This document shows, in pieces, positions 18,579 to 28,580 of a DNA stretch of 64,000 nt; within the stretch, counting starts at the first letter, position 1; every line of letters begins with the position of its first letter. The stretch is from assembly GCA_034505955.1 (NCBI GenBank), contig JAPDQK010000017.1:36662-100661 (forward strand). Direction: 5' to 3'. Position numbers and translations under genes: made by a program. Origin of the DNA: Zhuqueibacter pondensis. GTDB taxonomy: Bacteria; Zhuqueibacterota; Zhuqueibacteria; Zhuqueibacterales; Zhuqueibacteraceae. The notes under the pieces were generated by a model. It did not search any database and had not been told where the DNA came from. It saw nothing but the letters and a program-made list of their open reading frames with translations.

Positions 18579-20549
18579 ATGGCGATGAAGTTTGTCAATG
18601 ATCTGTCCAAATTGCGTGAGATGGGCAGGAAGAAAGAGAAAGAAAAGCTCAATCTCCACAGCCTGATGAGGATTTATAAGGTATTTGGACGCCATTACAA
18701 AAAATATTGGAAAGTTTTGACGGTGGCCTACGTGGGCTTGCTGCTCGGCATCGGCGCGGAAATGCTGAAGCCTTGGCCGCTCAAGCTCATTTTGGACCAC
18801 CTGATTCTCGAAGAGCCGTTGCCGCCTACGTTCGACTTTTTAGCGACATGGCAGGCGAGCAGTCCCAAGGTGCTTTTGCTCGTGCTGTCCCTGTCGATCA
18901 TTTTGGTCACTGCCATCGAAGCGTTTTTTTCCTACATCAATAAATTCTGGGTTTCCAGCACCGGCGACCGCATCAATGCCGACATCCGTGAGCGCGTTTT
19001 TGCCCATCTGCAAAGGTTATCGCTGTCATTTCACGATTCGGCCAAATCCGGCAATCTCATTTATCTTTTGACTTCCGACGCAAAGGAGATGAAAGGCATC
19101 CTGATCGATTTCCCGCAGGATTTCATTCACCGCATGGTGACCTTTGCCGGTTACACCGCCTTGATGATGGTGTTGGATTGGCGTCTGGGTCTGATCGCGA
19201 TCAGCACCGTGCCGTTTATCTATCTCTTTACCAGATATTTTGGCACCGGCATGAAAAAGGCCATGAAGAAAAGGCGAAAACAAGAGGGCGAAGTCGCTTC
19301 CATCATCGCCGAAAATCTCACCGCGATGGCGCTGGTGCAGGCTTATGGCCGGGAAGAAACCGAGCGCCAGCGTTTCAATGCGGAAAGTCAAGAAAGCCTG
19401 CAGGCACAACTTCACGCCTTGCGTTTGCATCGAACCTACAGCCGCATTACAGATTTTTTGGTCACGTTGAGTACCGCCGGCGTGCTCTATTTCGGCGGCC
19501 GCTATGCGCTCGGCGGCGAAATTTTGCCCGGAACCCTCGTTGTCTTCGTCGCCTATCTGCGGGATATCTACGGTGCCTTCGAGAAATTCAGCGGCCTCTT
19601 CATCAGTCTGGCCAAATCCCAAGTTTCCGGCGAGCGCCTTTTGGAACTGCTCGAAAATGACATGGTCATGCAGGATGGTCCCGGCGTCAGTGCGGCGCCG
19701 CCCTTCAAAGGACGGATCGAATTCAAGAACGTCAGTTTTGCTTATAAAAAAGGAAATGAAGTTTTAAAGAACCTCAACTTTGTCGTGGAGCCCGGCGAAA
19801 CCGTGGCGCTCGTCGGCCACAGCGGCGCCGGTAAATCGACTCTGATCAGTTTGCTTTTGCGCTTCTACGATCCGCAGCAGGGGCAAATCCTGATTGATGG
19901 TCAGGACATTCGCCAATTCACTCTCAAATCCTTGCGCGATCAAATGACCATCGTGTTGCAGGACGCGAAGTTGTTTCGCCAGACCGTGCGCGAGAATATC
20001 GCCTTTGGCAAACCCGGTGCGACCGAAGAGGAAATTGTTGCCGCCGCCAAACAGGCCGAAGCGCACGATTTCATCATGCAAATGCCACAAGGTTACGACA
20101 CCATGATGTTCGAGGGCGGTGACAATCTCTCCGGCGGTCAGAAACAGCGCCTCAACATCGCTCGTGCGGTCATTCGGAATACCCCGATCATGATTCTGGA
20201 TGAGCCGGTCACCGGTCTGGATGCCAGCGCCGAGGCCAAAGTCAATGCCGCGATTCATCGCCTGACTCGCGGCAAAACCACGTTTATCGTTGCCCACAAA
20301 TTTTCGACGATTGCCCGCGCCGATAAGATTCTCCTGTTGCAGGAAGGGCAACTCGCGCATCAAGGCACGCATGAACAATTGCTCCGCGAAAGTCCGGAGT
20401 ACCGCGAGCTTTATGAATTGCAATTCGGCTGGCAGCGGGAAATGACAAGGGGTGAAGCCGATTCCAACGGAACGAACGGCAAAATCGAAGCGGAAGAGGT
20501 TGCGATGAGCGAAGGCACACCCAGCCCCTCGCCAGCCGTGTTGGGATAG
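18579..20549 (+). CDS. MsbA-like ABC exporter, fused permease and ATPase (first)
   Basis: The 656-residue half-transporter has a transmembrane domain of six helices (residues about 45-340) and a nucleotide-binding domain (about 370-610). Walker A is GHSGAGKST from Gly413, the Q-loop region is MTIVLQDAKLFRQTVREN, the signature is LSGGQKQRLNIARA, Walker B is IMILDEPVTG and the switch His lies in IVAHKFST. It would flip or export a lipid, glycolipid or hydrophobic product as a homodimer, or as a heterodimer with the close paralogue at 22399. The D-loop region reads EPVTGLDA instead of the more usual EPTSALDA. It lies 64 bases after paralogue B. Confidence 0.9.
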   Translation: MAMKFVNDLSKLREMGRKKEKEKLNLHSLMRIYKVFGRHYKKYWKVLTVAYVGLLLGIGAEMLKPWPLKLILDHLILEEPLPPTFDFLATWQASSPKVLLLVLSLSIILVTAIEAFFSYINKFWVSSTGDRINADIRERVFAHLQRLSLSFHDSAKSGNLIYLLTSDAKEMKGILIDFPQDFIHRMVTFAGYTALMMVLDWRLGLIAISTVPFIYLFTRYFGTGMKKAMKKRRKQEGEVASIIAENLTAMALVQAYGREETERQRFNAESQESLQAQLHALRLHRTYSRITDFLVTLSTAGVLYFGGRYALGGEILPGTLVVFVAYLRDIYGAFEKFSGLFISLAKSQVSGERLLELLENDMVMQDGPGVSAAPPFKGRIEFKNVSFAYKKGNEVLKNLNFVVEPGETVALVGHSGAGKSTLISLLLRFYDPQQGQILIDGQDIRQFTLKSLRDQMTIVLQDAKLFRQTVRENIAFGKPGATEEEIVAAAKQAEAHDFIMQMPQGYDTMMFEGGDNLSGGQKQRLNIARAVIRNTPIMILDEPVTGLDASAEAKVNAAIHRLTRGKTTFIVAHKFSTIARADKILLLQEGQLAHQGTHEQLLRESPEYRELYELQFGWQREMTRGEADSNGTNGKIEAEEVAMSEGTPSPSPAVLG

Positions 20550-20938
20550 CTGTAAGAATTTAGTCATGTGGACTTTATCTTACGCAACGTGGACAAACCA
20601 CAACTCTACGGGCGCAGCCCAAAAGACAAAATGATTCCTTATGAAATAACTTTTGTAGTAGCTCCCTGCGGGCGTAGCCCACGGCCGCAGGCTTACAGCC
20701 GTAGGCCTTTAGGAGCCGGGCTTTCACTACCGCACGGTGCCTAAAGGCTACGCCCGTAGGGCACTACTACGAAACCTATTTTCATCATTATCGGATGCCC
20801 AGTCGGGCATGGAGAATTAAGGACAGAATAATTTTAAAATCATTTTGTCGAAAATTATTTTGTCTTTTGAAATCGTTGCCTTAAAAGCGTTAGTTGAGCA
20901 AACGCGCATCAGTGCGCTGCATCCATCAACAGAAAACC
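20550..20938. repeat. Intergenic stretch of nested palindromic repeats
   Basis: No gene is seen. At about 20648-20815 lies an element with TTTTGTAGTAGCTCCCTG at one side and GGCACTACTACGAAA at the other, enclosing GCCTTTAGGAGCC, several CTACGGGCGTAGCC-type units and ending in GGATGCCCAGTCGGGCATGG. A related element occurs at 41880-42125. At 20822-20868 is copy 2 of the GACAAAATAATT palindrome, somewhat degenerate. Confidence 0.7.
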
Positions 20939-22402
20939 ATGAATCTTTCGGACTATCTCCGGCTGCCGATCCGCGCCGGTGTTGGATTGACAAAAATAGA
21001 TACAACCAATGGAATTCTGCCCGTTGCGGATTTTTCCGCACCGGACTACTTTAAAATTTTGGTGGATAACCTCAATCACTGCCTTTTATCGAATTTAATC
21101 GGAAACCTTCCCGGCGAGGCCTTTCTTCTCGCTTATGTTCGAGGCAGTGTCGTGCAGGATCGCCTTGAATTTGCCCGAACCTTTTGGCCACGAACGGGGG
21201 AAGTTTTCGAGCTTCACCCGATGATCCAAGCGTTGGAGCACTCATACGGGCAAACCGCCGTTACCGAGACCATCTATAGAATTAAACGGGAAATATACGC
21301 CAAGCTGCTTTATGATGGGCGCAGCCTCGGCGCCTCCAAGCTGGTTTTTAGAATGAGGAAACCTGACGATGAGCTCTTGTCGCCGGCAAACTACGCCGCG
21401 ATCGAAAAATTCGTCGGCGAGCTCTCGAACCTCTCCAATGATTGTGAGCAAACTGTTCGGGACCTTTTCGCCGAAGCCGATCTCGGAGAGGCCAGACATC
21501 ATGTCAGGAAACAATATCATCTTTTACTTTCGCGGTTCGGATTGGATTCCGGCGCTGGCCAAGGCGCTGATCATTTCGATCGCTTCGTCGAGATTCTGGA
21601 ACAATGTCGATGTTTGCATCCAGCGCTGCCGATTGCCGAGGAAGCGGTTTTACGGACGGCGCAGGTATTTGGAATAACCAACGAGCGGTCCCGGCAGCTT
21701 CTCACTCTTTTTCGGTTTGCCTGTCTGAGCTGCCGGTTGGAGAAGCCAAAACATTTTTCTGATATTGCGTTCAAGTGTATCGCGGTCATCCCGCAAAGCG
21801 AAACCGCCTCGGACGAGGTCAAAGTGGCAGCGGAAAATACTCTTATGGAAGTTTTTCGTACTTTGGAATACACCACCCGAACCCAAGTCGATTTGCAGCG
21901 GTTCGGTGAAAAATATCCGGAGGTTCGCATCACCAACATGGCTTTTGTATGGTCTCTGCCCCAACCGTTATTCGAAGCCTTTCTCTTGCTCGATTCAGCC
22001 GAGGAGCGACTCAACCTCGTCACAAAATATCGGATCGGGCCGGCATATTTCCGCAAGTATTTTGCCGACTTGTTTCACCGCCCGGCTTGGCGCGACAAAT
22101 TCCTTGCGCTCGACCTGAAATATCATCATGGCTTGAGCACCGGCTTCGATGATTTGCTCAAGCGTATTGTATTTGTCAGAAACGGGATCGCAACCACAGG
22201 ATACACCAAGCACGAAACGATTTTGCCTTTGGGGATAAGTTATGATGACGTCCGGCAATGGCTCGCGAGCGCAGTGGCGCAGGCGAATGCGGAAGCCATA
22301 GCGCAGGCGAGCCGGCTTTTCGACGAAATCGCCAAAGACGATCTTGTTGGGCATGTGCGAGGAGCATGGACCGTGAAGAATGATGGTGGAGAGATCCGAT
22401 GA
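20939..22402 (+). CDS. Protein of unknown function between two ABC exporters
   Basis: The protein is 487 residues from the ATG at 20939; a TTG at 20894 would add 15 residues of low quality. I do not recognise a family. It appears soluble, rich in charged helices, with no signal peptide, membrane segment or repeated motif. Stretches such as HHVRKQYHLLLSRFG and TETIYRIKREIYAKLL look helical. Its last codons overlap the start of the second ABC exporter by ATGA, so the two are translationally coupled and probably act together, for example as an accessory or substrate-handling protein. That role is inferred from position only. Confidence 0.7.
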   Translation: MNLSDYLRLPIRAGVGLTKIDTTNGILPVADFSAPDYFKILVDNLNHCLLSNLIGNLPGEAFLLAYVRGSVVQDRLEFARTFWPRTGEVFELHPMIQALEHSYGQTAVTETIYRIKREIYAKLLYDGRSLGASKLVFRMRKPDDELLSPANYAAIEKFVGELSNLSNDCEQTVRDLFAEADLGEARHHVRKQYHLLLSRFGLDSGAGQGADHFDRFVEILEQCRCLHPALPIAEEAVLRTAQVFGITNERSRQLLTLFRFACLSCRLEKPKHFSDIAFKCIAVIPQSETASDEVKVAAENTLMEVFRTLEYTTRTQVDLQRFGEKYPEVRITNMAFVWSLPQPLFEAFLLLDSAEERLNLVTKYRIGPAYFRKYFADLFHRPAWRDKFLALDLKYHHGLSTGFDDLLKRIVFVRNGIATTGYTKHETILPLGISYDDVRQWLASAVAQANAEAIAQASRLFDEIAKDDLVGHVRGAWTVKNDGGEIR

Positions 22403-24333
22403 GCGATAGAGAACGAAACGATGCTGCGTCTTCACTAACGAACCCTGAACCGGAGCGGATCAGCTACAAGACGGTGTTTCGGCTGTATAAAGTCTTTGGC
22501 CGGCACTACAAAAAGCATTGGAAGCTGTTGTTGGCCGCGTATTCCGCATTGTTGCTCTCGATTCTGATTGCTTTGCTTTCGCCGTGGCCGTTGAAGCTCA
22601 TTCTCGATAACGTCATTTTGCGACGGCCGTTGCCCGAACGCTTCGGTTTTTTGTCGCAGTGGTTCGGTACGCCTGTCGAGTCGCTTTTGGCAGGCCTGGT
22701 GCTGAGCTTTATCCTTTTGCGTTTTTTGGACAGCATCGTTTCTTTTTTGCACAAAGTTGGCTTGCTCACGATTGGCGAGAAGATGGCCAACGATATCCGC
22801 CAGCGTATCTTTGCTCATTTGCAGCGGCTGTCGTTGTCTTTTCACGAATCCAGTCGCTCGGGTGACTTGGTCTATCGGCTCACCTCGGACATTGGAGATA
22901 TCAAGACGATCCTGGTGCAAGTGCCGGACAATTTAGTTTATCGCCTGGTTACCATTTGCTCGCACCTCGGGCTGATGCTGGTTTTGGAATGGCGCCTGGC
23001 GCTCATCGCGTTCAGTGTGATTCCGATTCTTTATTATTATAACCGGCGCCTGGGCAGCGGCGTGCAAAGCGCGACCAAGAAAAAAAGAAGCAAGGAAAGC
23101 GACGTCACCTCCATCATTTCCGAGAACGTTACCGCCATGGCGCTGGTGCAGGCTTATGGCCGCGAGGATTTGCAGCAAGCCCGTTTTGAGGCAGAGAATC
23201 GCGAAAGTATGCAATCCGGCATTACCGCTATGCGGCTTGCCAAAGTATTCAAGCGCGTGAGTGATATTTTGGCGGCCTGCGGCACCGGCGCGGTGGTCTA
23301 CTATGGCGGCCGTCTGGCTCTGGAAGGCACGATCCTGCCCGGCACTCTCGTGCTTTTTGCCTCTTATCTGCGAAATCTTTACAGTCCGATTGATAAAGTC
23401 GCTCTCATGCTGCTCGATATCGCCAAGGCGCAGGTTTCCGGGGAGCGTCTTCTCGAGCTGGTGGAATGCGATATGGTGATGCAAGATGCGCCGAATGCAG
23501 TGCCGGCGCCGCCGTTCAAAGGCCGCATCGAATTTCGCAACGTCAGTTTTGGCTACCAGAAGGACGTCGAGGTTTTAAAGGATGTCAGTTTTGTGGTTGA
23601 ACCGGGAGAAACCGTGGCGCTCGTGGGTCACAGCGGCGCCGGCAAATCGACGCTCATCAGTTTGCTGTTGCGGTTTTACGACCCTCAACAAGGACGAATA
23701 CTAATTGATGGCCACGACCTTCGCGAGTTCACCCTCAAGTCGCTGCGCGATCAGATGACCATTGTGATGCAAGAAGCCCGGCTGTTCAACAAAACCGTGC
23801 GTGAGAATATCGGCTTCGGCAAAATGGACGCGACTGAGGACGAAATTATTCGGGCGGCCAAACTGGCGCAAGCGCACGATTTCATCATGCAGATGCCCGA
23901 AGGCTACGATACCATGATCTACGAAGGCGGCGAGAATCTTTCCGGCGGCCAGAAGCAGCGGATCAACATCGCGCGCGCCATCATTCGCAATACGCCGATT
24001 CTCATTCTGGATGAGCCGGCCACCGCGCTGGATGCCAAAGCCGAGGCCCAAATTCATCATGCGCTGAGGGCCTTGACGCGCGGGAAAACGACCTTTATGA
24101 TTGCACACAAGTTTTCGACCATCGCCAGTGCCGATAAAATTTTGGTGCTCGAAGAAGGCCGCCTCGCCGGTTTCGGCGCTCATGATGATTTGATGCGAAC
24201 CAGCAGGCCGTATCGCGAATTGTATGAACTGCAATTTGGCCGGCAACTTGAATATGCAACAGCAGAGACCGGTGAAATCGGTGGCGACGGCAAGTTGGCC
24301 GGCGCAGCTATGGAAGAAGTATTAACGAGCTGA
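22399..24333 (+). CDS. MsbA-like ABC exporter, fused permease and ATPase (second)
   Basis: The 644-residue half-transporter is a close paralogue of the one at 18579. It has six N-terminal membrane helices (WKLLLAAYSALLLSILIAL onward) and an ATPase domain with Walker A GHSGAGKST from Gly410, MTIVMQEARLFNKTVREN, signature LSGGQKQRINIARA, Walker B ILILDEPATALDA and AHKFST. The start ATG overlaps the stop of the unknown protein gene. Its D-loop is canonical, whereas the first paralogue has EPVTGLDA; a heterodimer with one variant site is therefore possible but not shown. Likely cargo is a lipid-linked glycan made by the neighbouring enzymes. Confidence 0.9.
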   Translation: MSDRERNDAASSLTNPEPERISYKTVFRLYKVFGRHYKKHWKLLLAAYSALLLSILIALLSPWPLKLILDNVILRRPLPERFGFLSQWFGTPVESLLAGLVLSFILLRFLDSIVSFLHKVGLLTIGEKMANDIRQRIFAHLQRLSLSFHESSRSGDLVYRLTSDIGDIKTILVQVPDNLVYRLVTICSHLGLMLVLEWRLALIAFSVIPILYYYNRRLGSGVQSATKKKRSKESDVTSIISENVTAMALVQAYGREDLQQARFEAENRESMQSGITAMRLAKVFKRVSDILAACGTGAVVYYGGRLALEGTILPGTLVLFASYLRNLYSPIDKVALMLLDIAKAQVSGERLLELVECDMVMQDAPNAVPAPPFKGRIEFRNVSFGYQKDVEVLKDVSFVVEPGETVALVGHSGAGKSTLISLLLRFYDPQQGRILIDGHDLREFTLKSLRDQMTIVMQEARLFNKTVRENIGFGKMDATEDEIIRAAKLAQAHDFIMQMPEGYDTMIYEGGENLSGGQKQRINIARAIIRNTPILILDEPATALDAKAEAQIHHALRALTRGKTTFMIAHKFSTIASADKILVLEEGRLAGFGAHDDLMRTSRPYRELYELQFGRQLEYATAETGEIGGDGKLAGAAMEEVLTS

Positions 24334-24372
24334 TTTATCTCTCGGATACACGACTTATAGGAATCATACCAC

Positions 24373-25725
24373 ATGGCAATCTTTGAAAACGCTCCGGAAG
24401 ATTTTGATTTTCCGCAATTGCGTGAAATCACGGAGGCGGAGAACCTGGCGCAAAAACTTCAGCATCACCTGGGACCATCCTTTGCCTCGGGTGAAATGCA
24501 AGTTGAAGCCTGCACCATTGAGCATGTATACTATAAGCCCGGCGGCGACTGCCGGATCGCATTCACTGCAAACATCAGCCGGCGAAATGGCCCTGACCGT
24601 GACCAGCAAATTTTCTTTGGCAAGCTTCTCCGTAAAGAAAAGCAACGCAAGGTAAAAGTTTGGCTCGAGGCGGATAACCTGGTGCAACCGAAGTTCGGGA
24701 CTCCGGTGTTCTACATTCCAGAATGGGCGATGCCGGTTTGGGCGTTTCCCAATGACCAGAATTTGCCTGGTCTGCCCTTGATGGCAAATGCTGAAAAAGT
24801 TCTTGCTCTTGCTCAAGCCGCCCCGCAAAAATTCGGCCTCAACCATCCACCTTTGGCAGTCACAGCAGAATTGACCAAATATGTTCCCGGTACCCGTTGT
24901 GGCTATCTTTATCACATGCAGTTGCCCGTCTCGAATAATTCCTCCTTTACGGTTTATGGTAAAGTCTATGGGAAAGGCAAAGGCGAAAGGGCTTATGCGA
25001 TCATGCGACAGATTTGGGAAAGCGAGGCGTGCCAGAGAGGGGATTTTATTCTGCCACAACCTTATCGCTACGACCCGGAAATGCAAATTATCTGGCAAGA
25101 AGCGTTTTCTGGCCGGCCTCTTGCCAAGATTGCCGAAACGATCCCGCATTTTCCCCAAGTTGTTCAGGAGATCGGCACGCGACTCGCCGCTTTTCACAAT
25201 TCGCGTTTGCAACTGCCGCTGGAAATGACGTTTGACTTTCAGGTTGAGGATATGCAACAAGCCATAAAGGCAATCGGCCGGGCTTTTCCCGAGCATGCCC
25301 AATCTTGCACCGCCATCGGTCAAAAACTGTTGCATGCGGCTGCCCGAATAGGTTCCGGGCCTTTGACGCCCTTACACGGCTCTTTCAAATTTAGTCACAT
25401 CTTTGCCACGGAGAAAGGCATCGCCTTCATTGATTTTGATGGCGCTAATTTGGGCGATCCCGGCTTTGACCTCGGCCGCTTCCTTGCGCATCTTTACAGG
25501 ATGCAAGCTCATGGCAAGATCGATCCGGACTTGGCCGAGCAGACCGCCACGAATTTCTGCGAGTCATATCATCGTGCCGCCTGTTCAGCCATTTCGCAGG
25601 AAAGAATAAATTGGTTTGCGGCAAGCCATCTGGTCACCAGTGAGATGTACAAAGCCGTCAAGAACATGGATACGACCATGCTCAGCGAACTTTTTGAAAT
25701 TGCTGATCGGCTCTGCCCGTCGTAG
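24373..25725 (+). CDS. APH-like protein, long form, catalytic Asp lost (paralogue C)
   Basis: The 450-residue protein begins a tandem array of five. The C-lobe has LHGSFKFSHIF, where His335-Gly336-Ser337 replaces the HGD of active APH kinases, so the catalytic Asp is missing. The metal-binding motif IDFDGANLGDPGFDLG with Asp354 is kept. The N-terminal half shows the N-lobe hairpin twice: VYYKPGGDCRIAFTA at about residue 52, then TKYVPGTRCGYLYHM at about 167, each followed by a (F/Y)GK strand. Family knowledge predicts that phosphotransfer is absent or altered. A binding or regulatory role is inferred. The gene follows the second exporter by 39 bases. Confidence 0.78.
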   Translation: MAIFENAPEDFDFPQLREITEAENLAQKLQHHLGPSFASGEMQVEACTIEHVYYKPGGDCRIAFTANISRRNGPDRDQQIFFGKLLRKEKQRKVKVWLEADNLVQPKFGTPVFYIPEWAMPVWAFPNDQNLPGLPLMANAEKVLALAQAAPQKFGLNHPPLAVTAELTKYVPGTRCGYLYHMQLPVSNNSSFTVYGKVYGKGKGERAYAIMRQIWESEACQRGDFILPQPYRYDPEMQIIWQEAFSGRPLAKIAETIPHFPQVVQEIGTRLAAFHNSRLQLPLEMTFDFQVEDMQQAIKAIGRAFPEHAQSCTAIGQKLLHAAARIGSGPLTPLHGSFKFSHIFATEKGIAFIDFDGANLGDPGFDLGRFLAHLYRMQAHGKIDPDLAEQTATNFCESYHRAACSAISQERINWFAASHLVTSEMYKAVKNMDTTMLSELFEIADRLCPS

Positions 25726-25814
25726 ATAGCCCGGTAAAGAGCGCTTCTGTTTGACCATGAATCAGAAAGCATCAACCAGTCCGAATTAAATTTCTCATTA
25801 AGGAAGTGAACTTG

Positions 25815-27179
25815 ATGGCCAAGATTGAAAACCTGCCGGATCATTGTGAATTTCCTCAATTGCGTGAAATAATGAACGCCAAGAAGCTGGCTGAGACCCT
25901 CCAGCGACATCTGGCGCCTTCTGCCGGCGCAGAGCAAATACAAGTCGAGGCCTGTAAGATTGACCAGTTGTACTACAAGCCCGAAGAATCATGCCGAATT
26001 CTATTCACGGCAGATTTCCGCCCCAAAAATCGACACGAAATCAGCCGGCAGATTTACTTTGCCAAAATTTTTCATTCTCACCGTAAGGATGAAGTTGTTG
26101 AATCCTGCAATCCGAAAAATTTCATTCCGCCGGAGGTCGGCCCGGCAGTGATTCATATTCCGGAGTGGGAGATGGTGGTGTGGGCTTATCCCAATGACCC
26201 CAATTTGCCCGGCTTGGCTTTGATGGTTGATCCCGAAAAAGTTCTGGTGCGCGCACAAGCCGCGCCGGAACAATTCGGCCTGCCGCATCCACCCACGGCG
26301 ATCACTGCGGAGAGGACGAAGTACGTTCCCGGCAAACGTTGCGGCTATATTTACCGCATGACATTGGCTACGTCGAACGCTCAACCGGCAAATTCCTCGT
26401 CGGCCGTTTATGCCAAAGCCTATCACCACAGTGAGGGCGAAAATGCTTATGCCATCATGAAACAGATTTGGGAAAGTCCGGCGTGCCAAAGCGGCGAATT
26501 CATCATTCCGCAACCCTATAGCTATGATCGGGAAAATCATATTCTTTGGCAGGAGGCATTATCCGGCCAGCCGTTCGCCGACATTGCCGGAGAAATCAAT
26601 AATTTGCCCGAAGTAGCGAACGAGATTGGCCGGCGACTCGCGGCATTTCATAACACCCGATTGCATCTGCCGGAACAGATGACTTTTGACTTTCAGGTGG
26701 AAGAAGTGCGGACCGCAGTGGCCGCCATCACGGAGATGTTTCCTCGTCATGCCGAATCCACTCAAGCCGTCGGGCAAAAACTGTTGGCTGCAGCAGCGCA
26801 ACTGGGCCCCGGACCGGTGACGCCCCTGCATGCCTCCTTCAAATTCAGCCATATCTTTGTGACGGCAAAGGGCATTGCATTCATCGATTTCGATGGCGCG
26901 AACTTGGGCGATCCCGGCTATGACCTCGGCCGCTTCATTGCGCATCTTTACAAGATGGTCGCTAATTGGAAGATAGATCCGGAAGTGTCGGAACGGGCCG
27001 TCGCGAATTTTTGCCAATCCTATAATCGTGCCGCCACTTCAACGTTACCGCCGGAACGGATCGATTGGTTTGCCGCTGCGCACTTGGTCAGCAGTCAAGT
27101 GTACAAGTCGGTCAAACGCATGGATACGACCGCGGTGAAGAAACTTTTGAAAATTGCTGACCGGCTTTGCCCGGCGTGA
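25815..27179 (+). CDS. APH-like protein, long form, catalytic Asp lost (paralogue D)
   Basis: The 454-residue protein starts at ATG 25815, with AGGAAG eight bases upstream; a GTG three codons earlier is less likely. It is the closest relative of paralogue C (FPQLREIMNAKKLAETLQRH; IDFDGANLGDPGYDLGRF). The catalytic motif reads HAS at 339-341, so both Gly and Asp of HGD are replaced, while DFD is intact. The two N-lobe-like hairpins are LYYKPEESCRILFTA and TKYVPGKRCGYIYRM. It was probably formed by recent duplication with C. Function unknown; pseudokinase or sugar-binding protein are options. Confidence 0.78.
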   Translation: MAKIENLPDHCEFPQLREIMNAKKLAETLQRHLAPSAGAEQIQVEACKIDQLYYKPEESCRILFTADFRPKNRHEISRQIYFAKIFHSHRKDEVVESCNPKNFIPPEVGPAVIHIPEWEMVVWAYPNDPNLPGLALMVDPEKVLVRAQAAPEQFGLPHPPTAITAERTKYVPGKRCGYIYRMTLATSNAQPANSSSAVYAKAYHHSEGENAYAIMKQIWESPACQSGEFIIPQPYSYDRENHILWQEALSGQPFADIAGEINNLPEVANEIGRRLAAFHNTRLHLPEQMTFDFQVEEVRTAVAAITEMFPRHAESTQAVGQKLLAAAAQLGPGPVTPLHASFKFSHIFVTAKGIAFIDFDGANLGDPGYDLGRFIAHLYKMVANWKIDPEVSERAVANFCQSYNRAATSTLPPERIDWFAAAHLVSSQVYKSVKRMDTTAVKKLLKIADRLCPA

Positions 27180-27209
27180 TCATTTCAATTAAATTTTGGA
27201 AAATTGTCC

Positions 27210-28580
27210 ATGGTTCGCATTGACGCCTTGCCTGAGGATAAGTGTTTCCCCCAACTGCCGGTTGTAACGGACGTCGCGGTCATGAAAGATCTCCTGGCGC
27301 GCCAGCTTCCCGGCTTTGCCGAGGGCGAATTGCAAATTAACGATTTGACACTCACCGATTTTCAGCATAAACCCGGCAAAAGATGCCAAGTTTGTTATTC
27401 GGTGCAGGTCAAAGATGTCGTAACCGGCAACGAAGGCGATCAAATTTTTCTCGGGATTGTTGAGCCGAATGGTACTGCCGAAGCCCAATATGCCAAAGCC
27501 CGGCGCGAGGCGCATTTTCAGCCACAGTTTGGCCGGGCCGTTCATTGGCTGCCGGAACTGAGCATGGTGTTATGGGCTTTTCCCAACGAACCCCGGCTCA
27601 AACGCCTGCCTGATTTGTTGGATGAGAAAACTTTGTTGGAGTTGCTTCACAAGCATGGGGCAAGTCTTTCCATTCCCTTTGAATTGCGTTTGATCGGAAT
27701 TGACACTCAGGTTGTGAAATATGCTCCACTGCATCGCTGCACCTTGAAACATCGATTGTATTTCGAAAACGCAGTCGACGTAATCATCTTCAGCAAAATT
27801 TACAGCCACAAAACCGATGCCGCCGCCCTCTTCAAAATTCAACGCAGTCTCTGGAATGCACCGGTGTGCCGATCCGGCGAGCTGATCATTCCCGAGCCGC
27901 TTTTCTGCGAAAGCGTGATGAATGTGATTTTTCAGCGTGGCATAAACGGCCGCAATTTGGATGAACAGCTCGATCAACTCGACCTCGAGGACACGGCCGC
28001 GAAGATTGGCCGCGCCTTGGCCGGTATCCATCAAAGTTCATTGGAAGGGCTGTCCCCTCGGCAGGCTGAATACGAACTGGCGGAGTGTGCCGATGCCAAA
28101 GCCAAGTTGCTCGAGCTGAACCCGGATTATGCCTCCCAGTTGGCCGGCATTGTAACTGAGCTGGAGAAAAGATGGCCGGCCCTGACGCCGCTGGCGCCTA
28201 CTCCGATTCATGGCGCGTTTCGCCTCACGCAAGTCCTGCTGGTGGGCGAAAAAATTGCCCTCGTCGACTTCGATGGTTTTTTATTGGGCAATCCCATCTC
28301 CGACGTTGGCAGTTTTGTCGCCTATCTGTTGTATTTGCCATATAAAGGACTCATTTCGGCAGCACAAAGCCGTTCGGCAATTCACGCTTTTTGTCATGCT
28401 TATGCTGAAAAGGCCCCATGGGGCTTGCCCGCAGATTCGTTCGCTTGGTACACGGCCGCTTATCTTCTGGGCCGGGAAGCGAAGAAATGTTTGGGCAAAA
28501 GCACGAAGGTCTCGAAACGAGATTACCAAGGCATGATCGGCCCGCTGTTGGAGATGGCGAAAGGAATTCTCGATTCATGA
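27210..28580 (+). CDS. APH-like protein, long form, catalytic Asp lost (paralogue E)
   Basis: The protein is 456 residues from the ATG at 27210; a TTG two codons upstream is also possible. N-lobe-like hairpins are DFQHKPGKRCQVCYSVQV and VKYAPLHRCTLKHRLYF. The second one lacks the Pro-Gly turn, which reads Pro-Leu. The catalytic loop reads IHGAFRLTQ with Ala336 in place of the catalytic Asp. The metal motif VDFDGFLLGNP is present. Its stop overlaps the start of paralogue F by ATGA, so E and F are made together and may form a complex. Confidence 0.78.
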   Translation: MVRIDALPEDKCFPQLPVVTDVAVMKDLLARQLPGFAEGELQINDLTLTDFQHKPGKRCQVCYSVQVKDVVTGNEGDQIFLGIVEPNGTAEAQYAKARREAHFQPQFGRAVHWLPELSMVLWAFPNEPRLKRLPDLLDEKTLLELLHKHGASLSIPFELRLIGIDTQVVKYAPLHRCTLKHRLYFENAVDVIIFSKIYSHKTDAAALFKIQRSLWNAPVCRSGELIIPEPLFCESVMNVIFQRGINGRNLDEQLDQLDLEDTAAKIGRALAGIHQSSLEGLSPRQAEYELAECADAKAKLLELNPDYASQLAGIVTELEKRWPALTPLAPTPIHGAFRLTQVLLVGEKIALVDFDGFLLGNPISDVGSFVAYLLYLPYKGLISAAQSRSAIHAFCHAYAEKAPWGLPADSFAWYTAAYLLGREAKKCLGKSTKVSKRDYQGMIGPLLEMAKGILDS

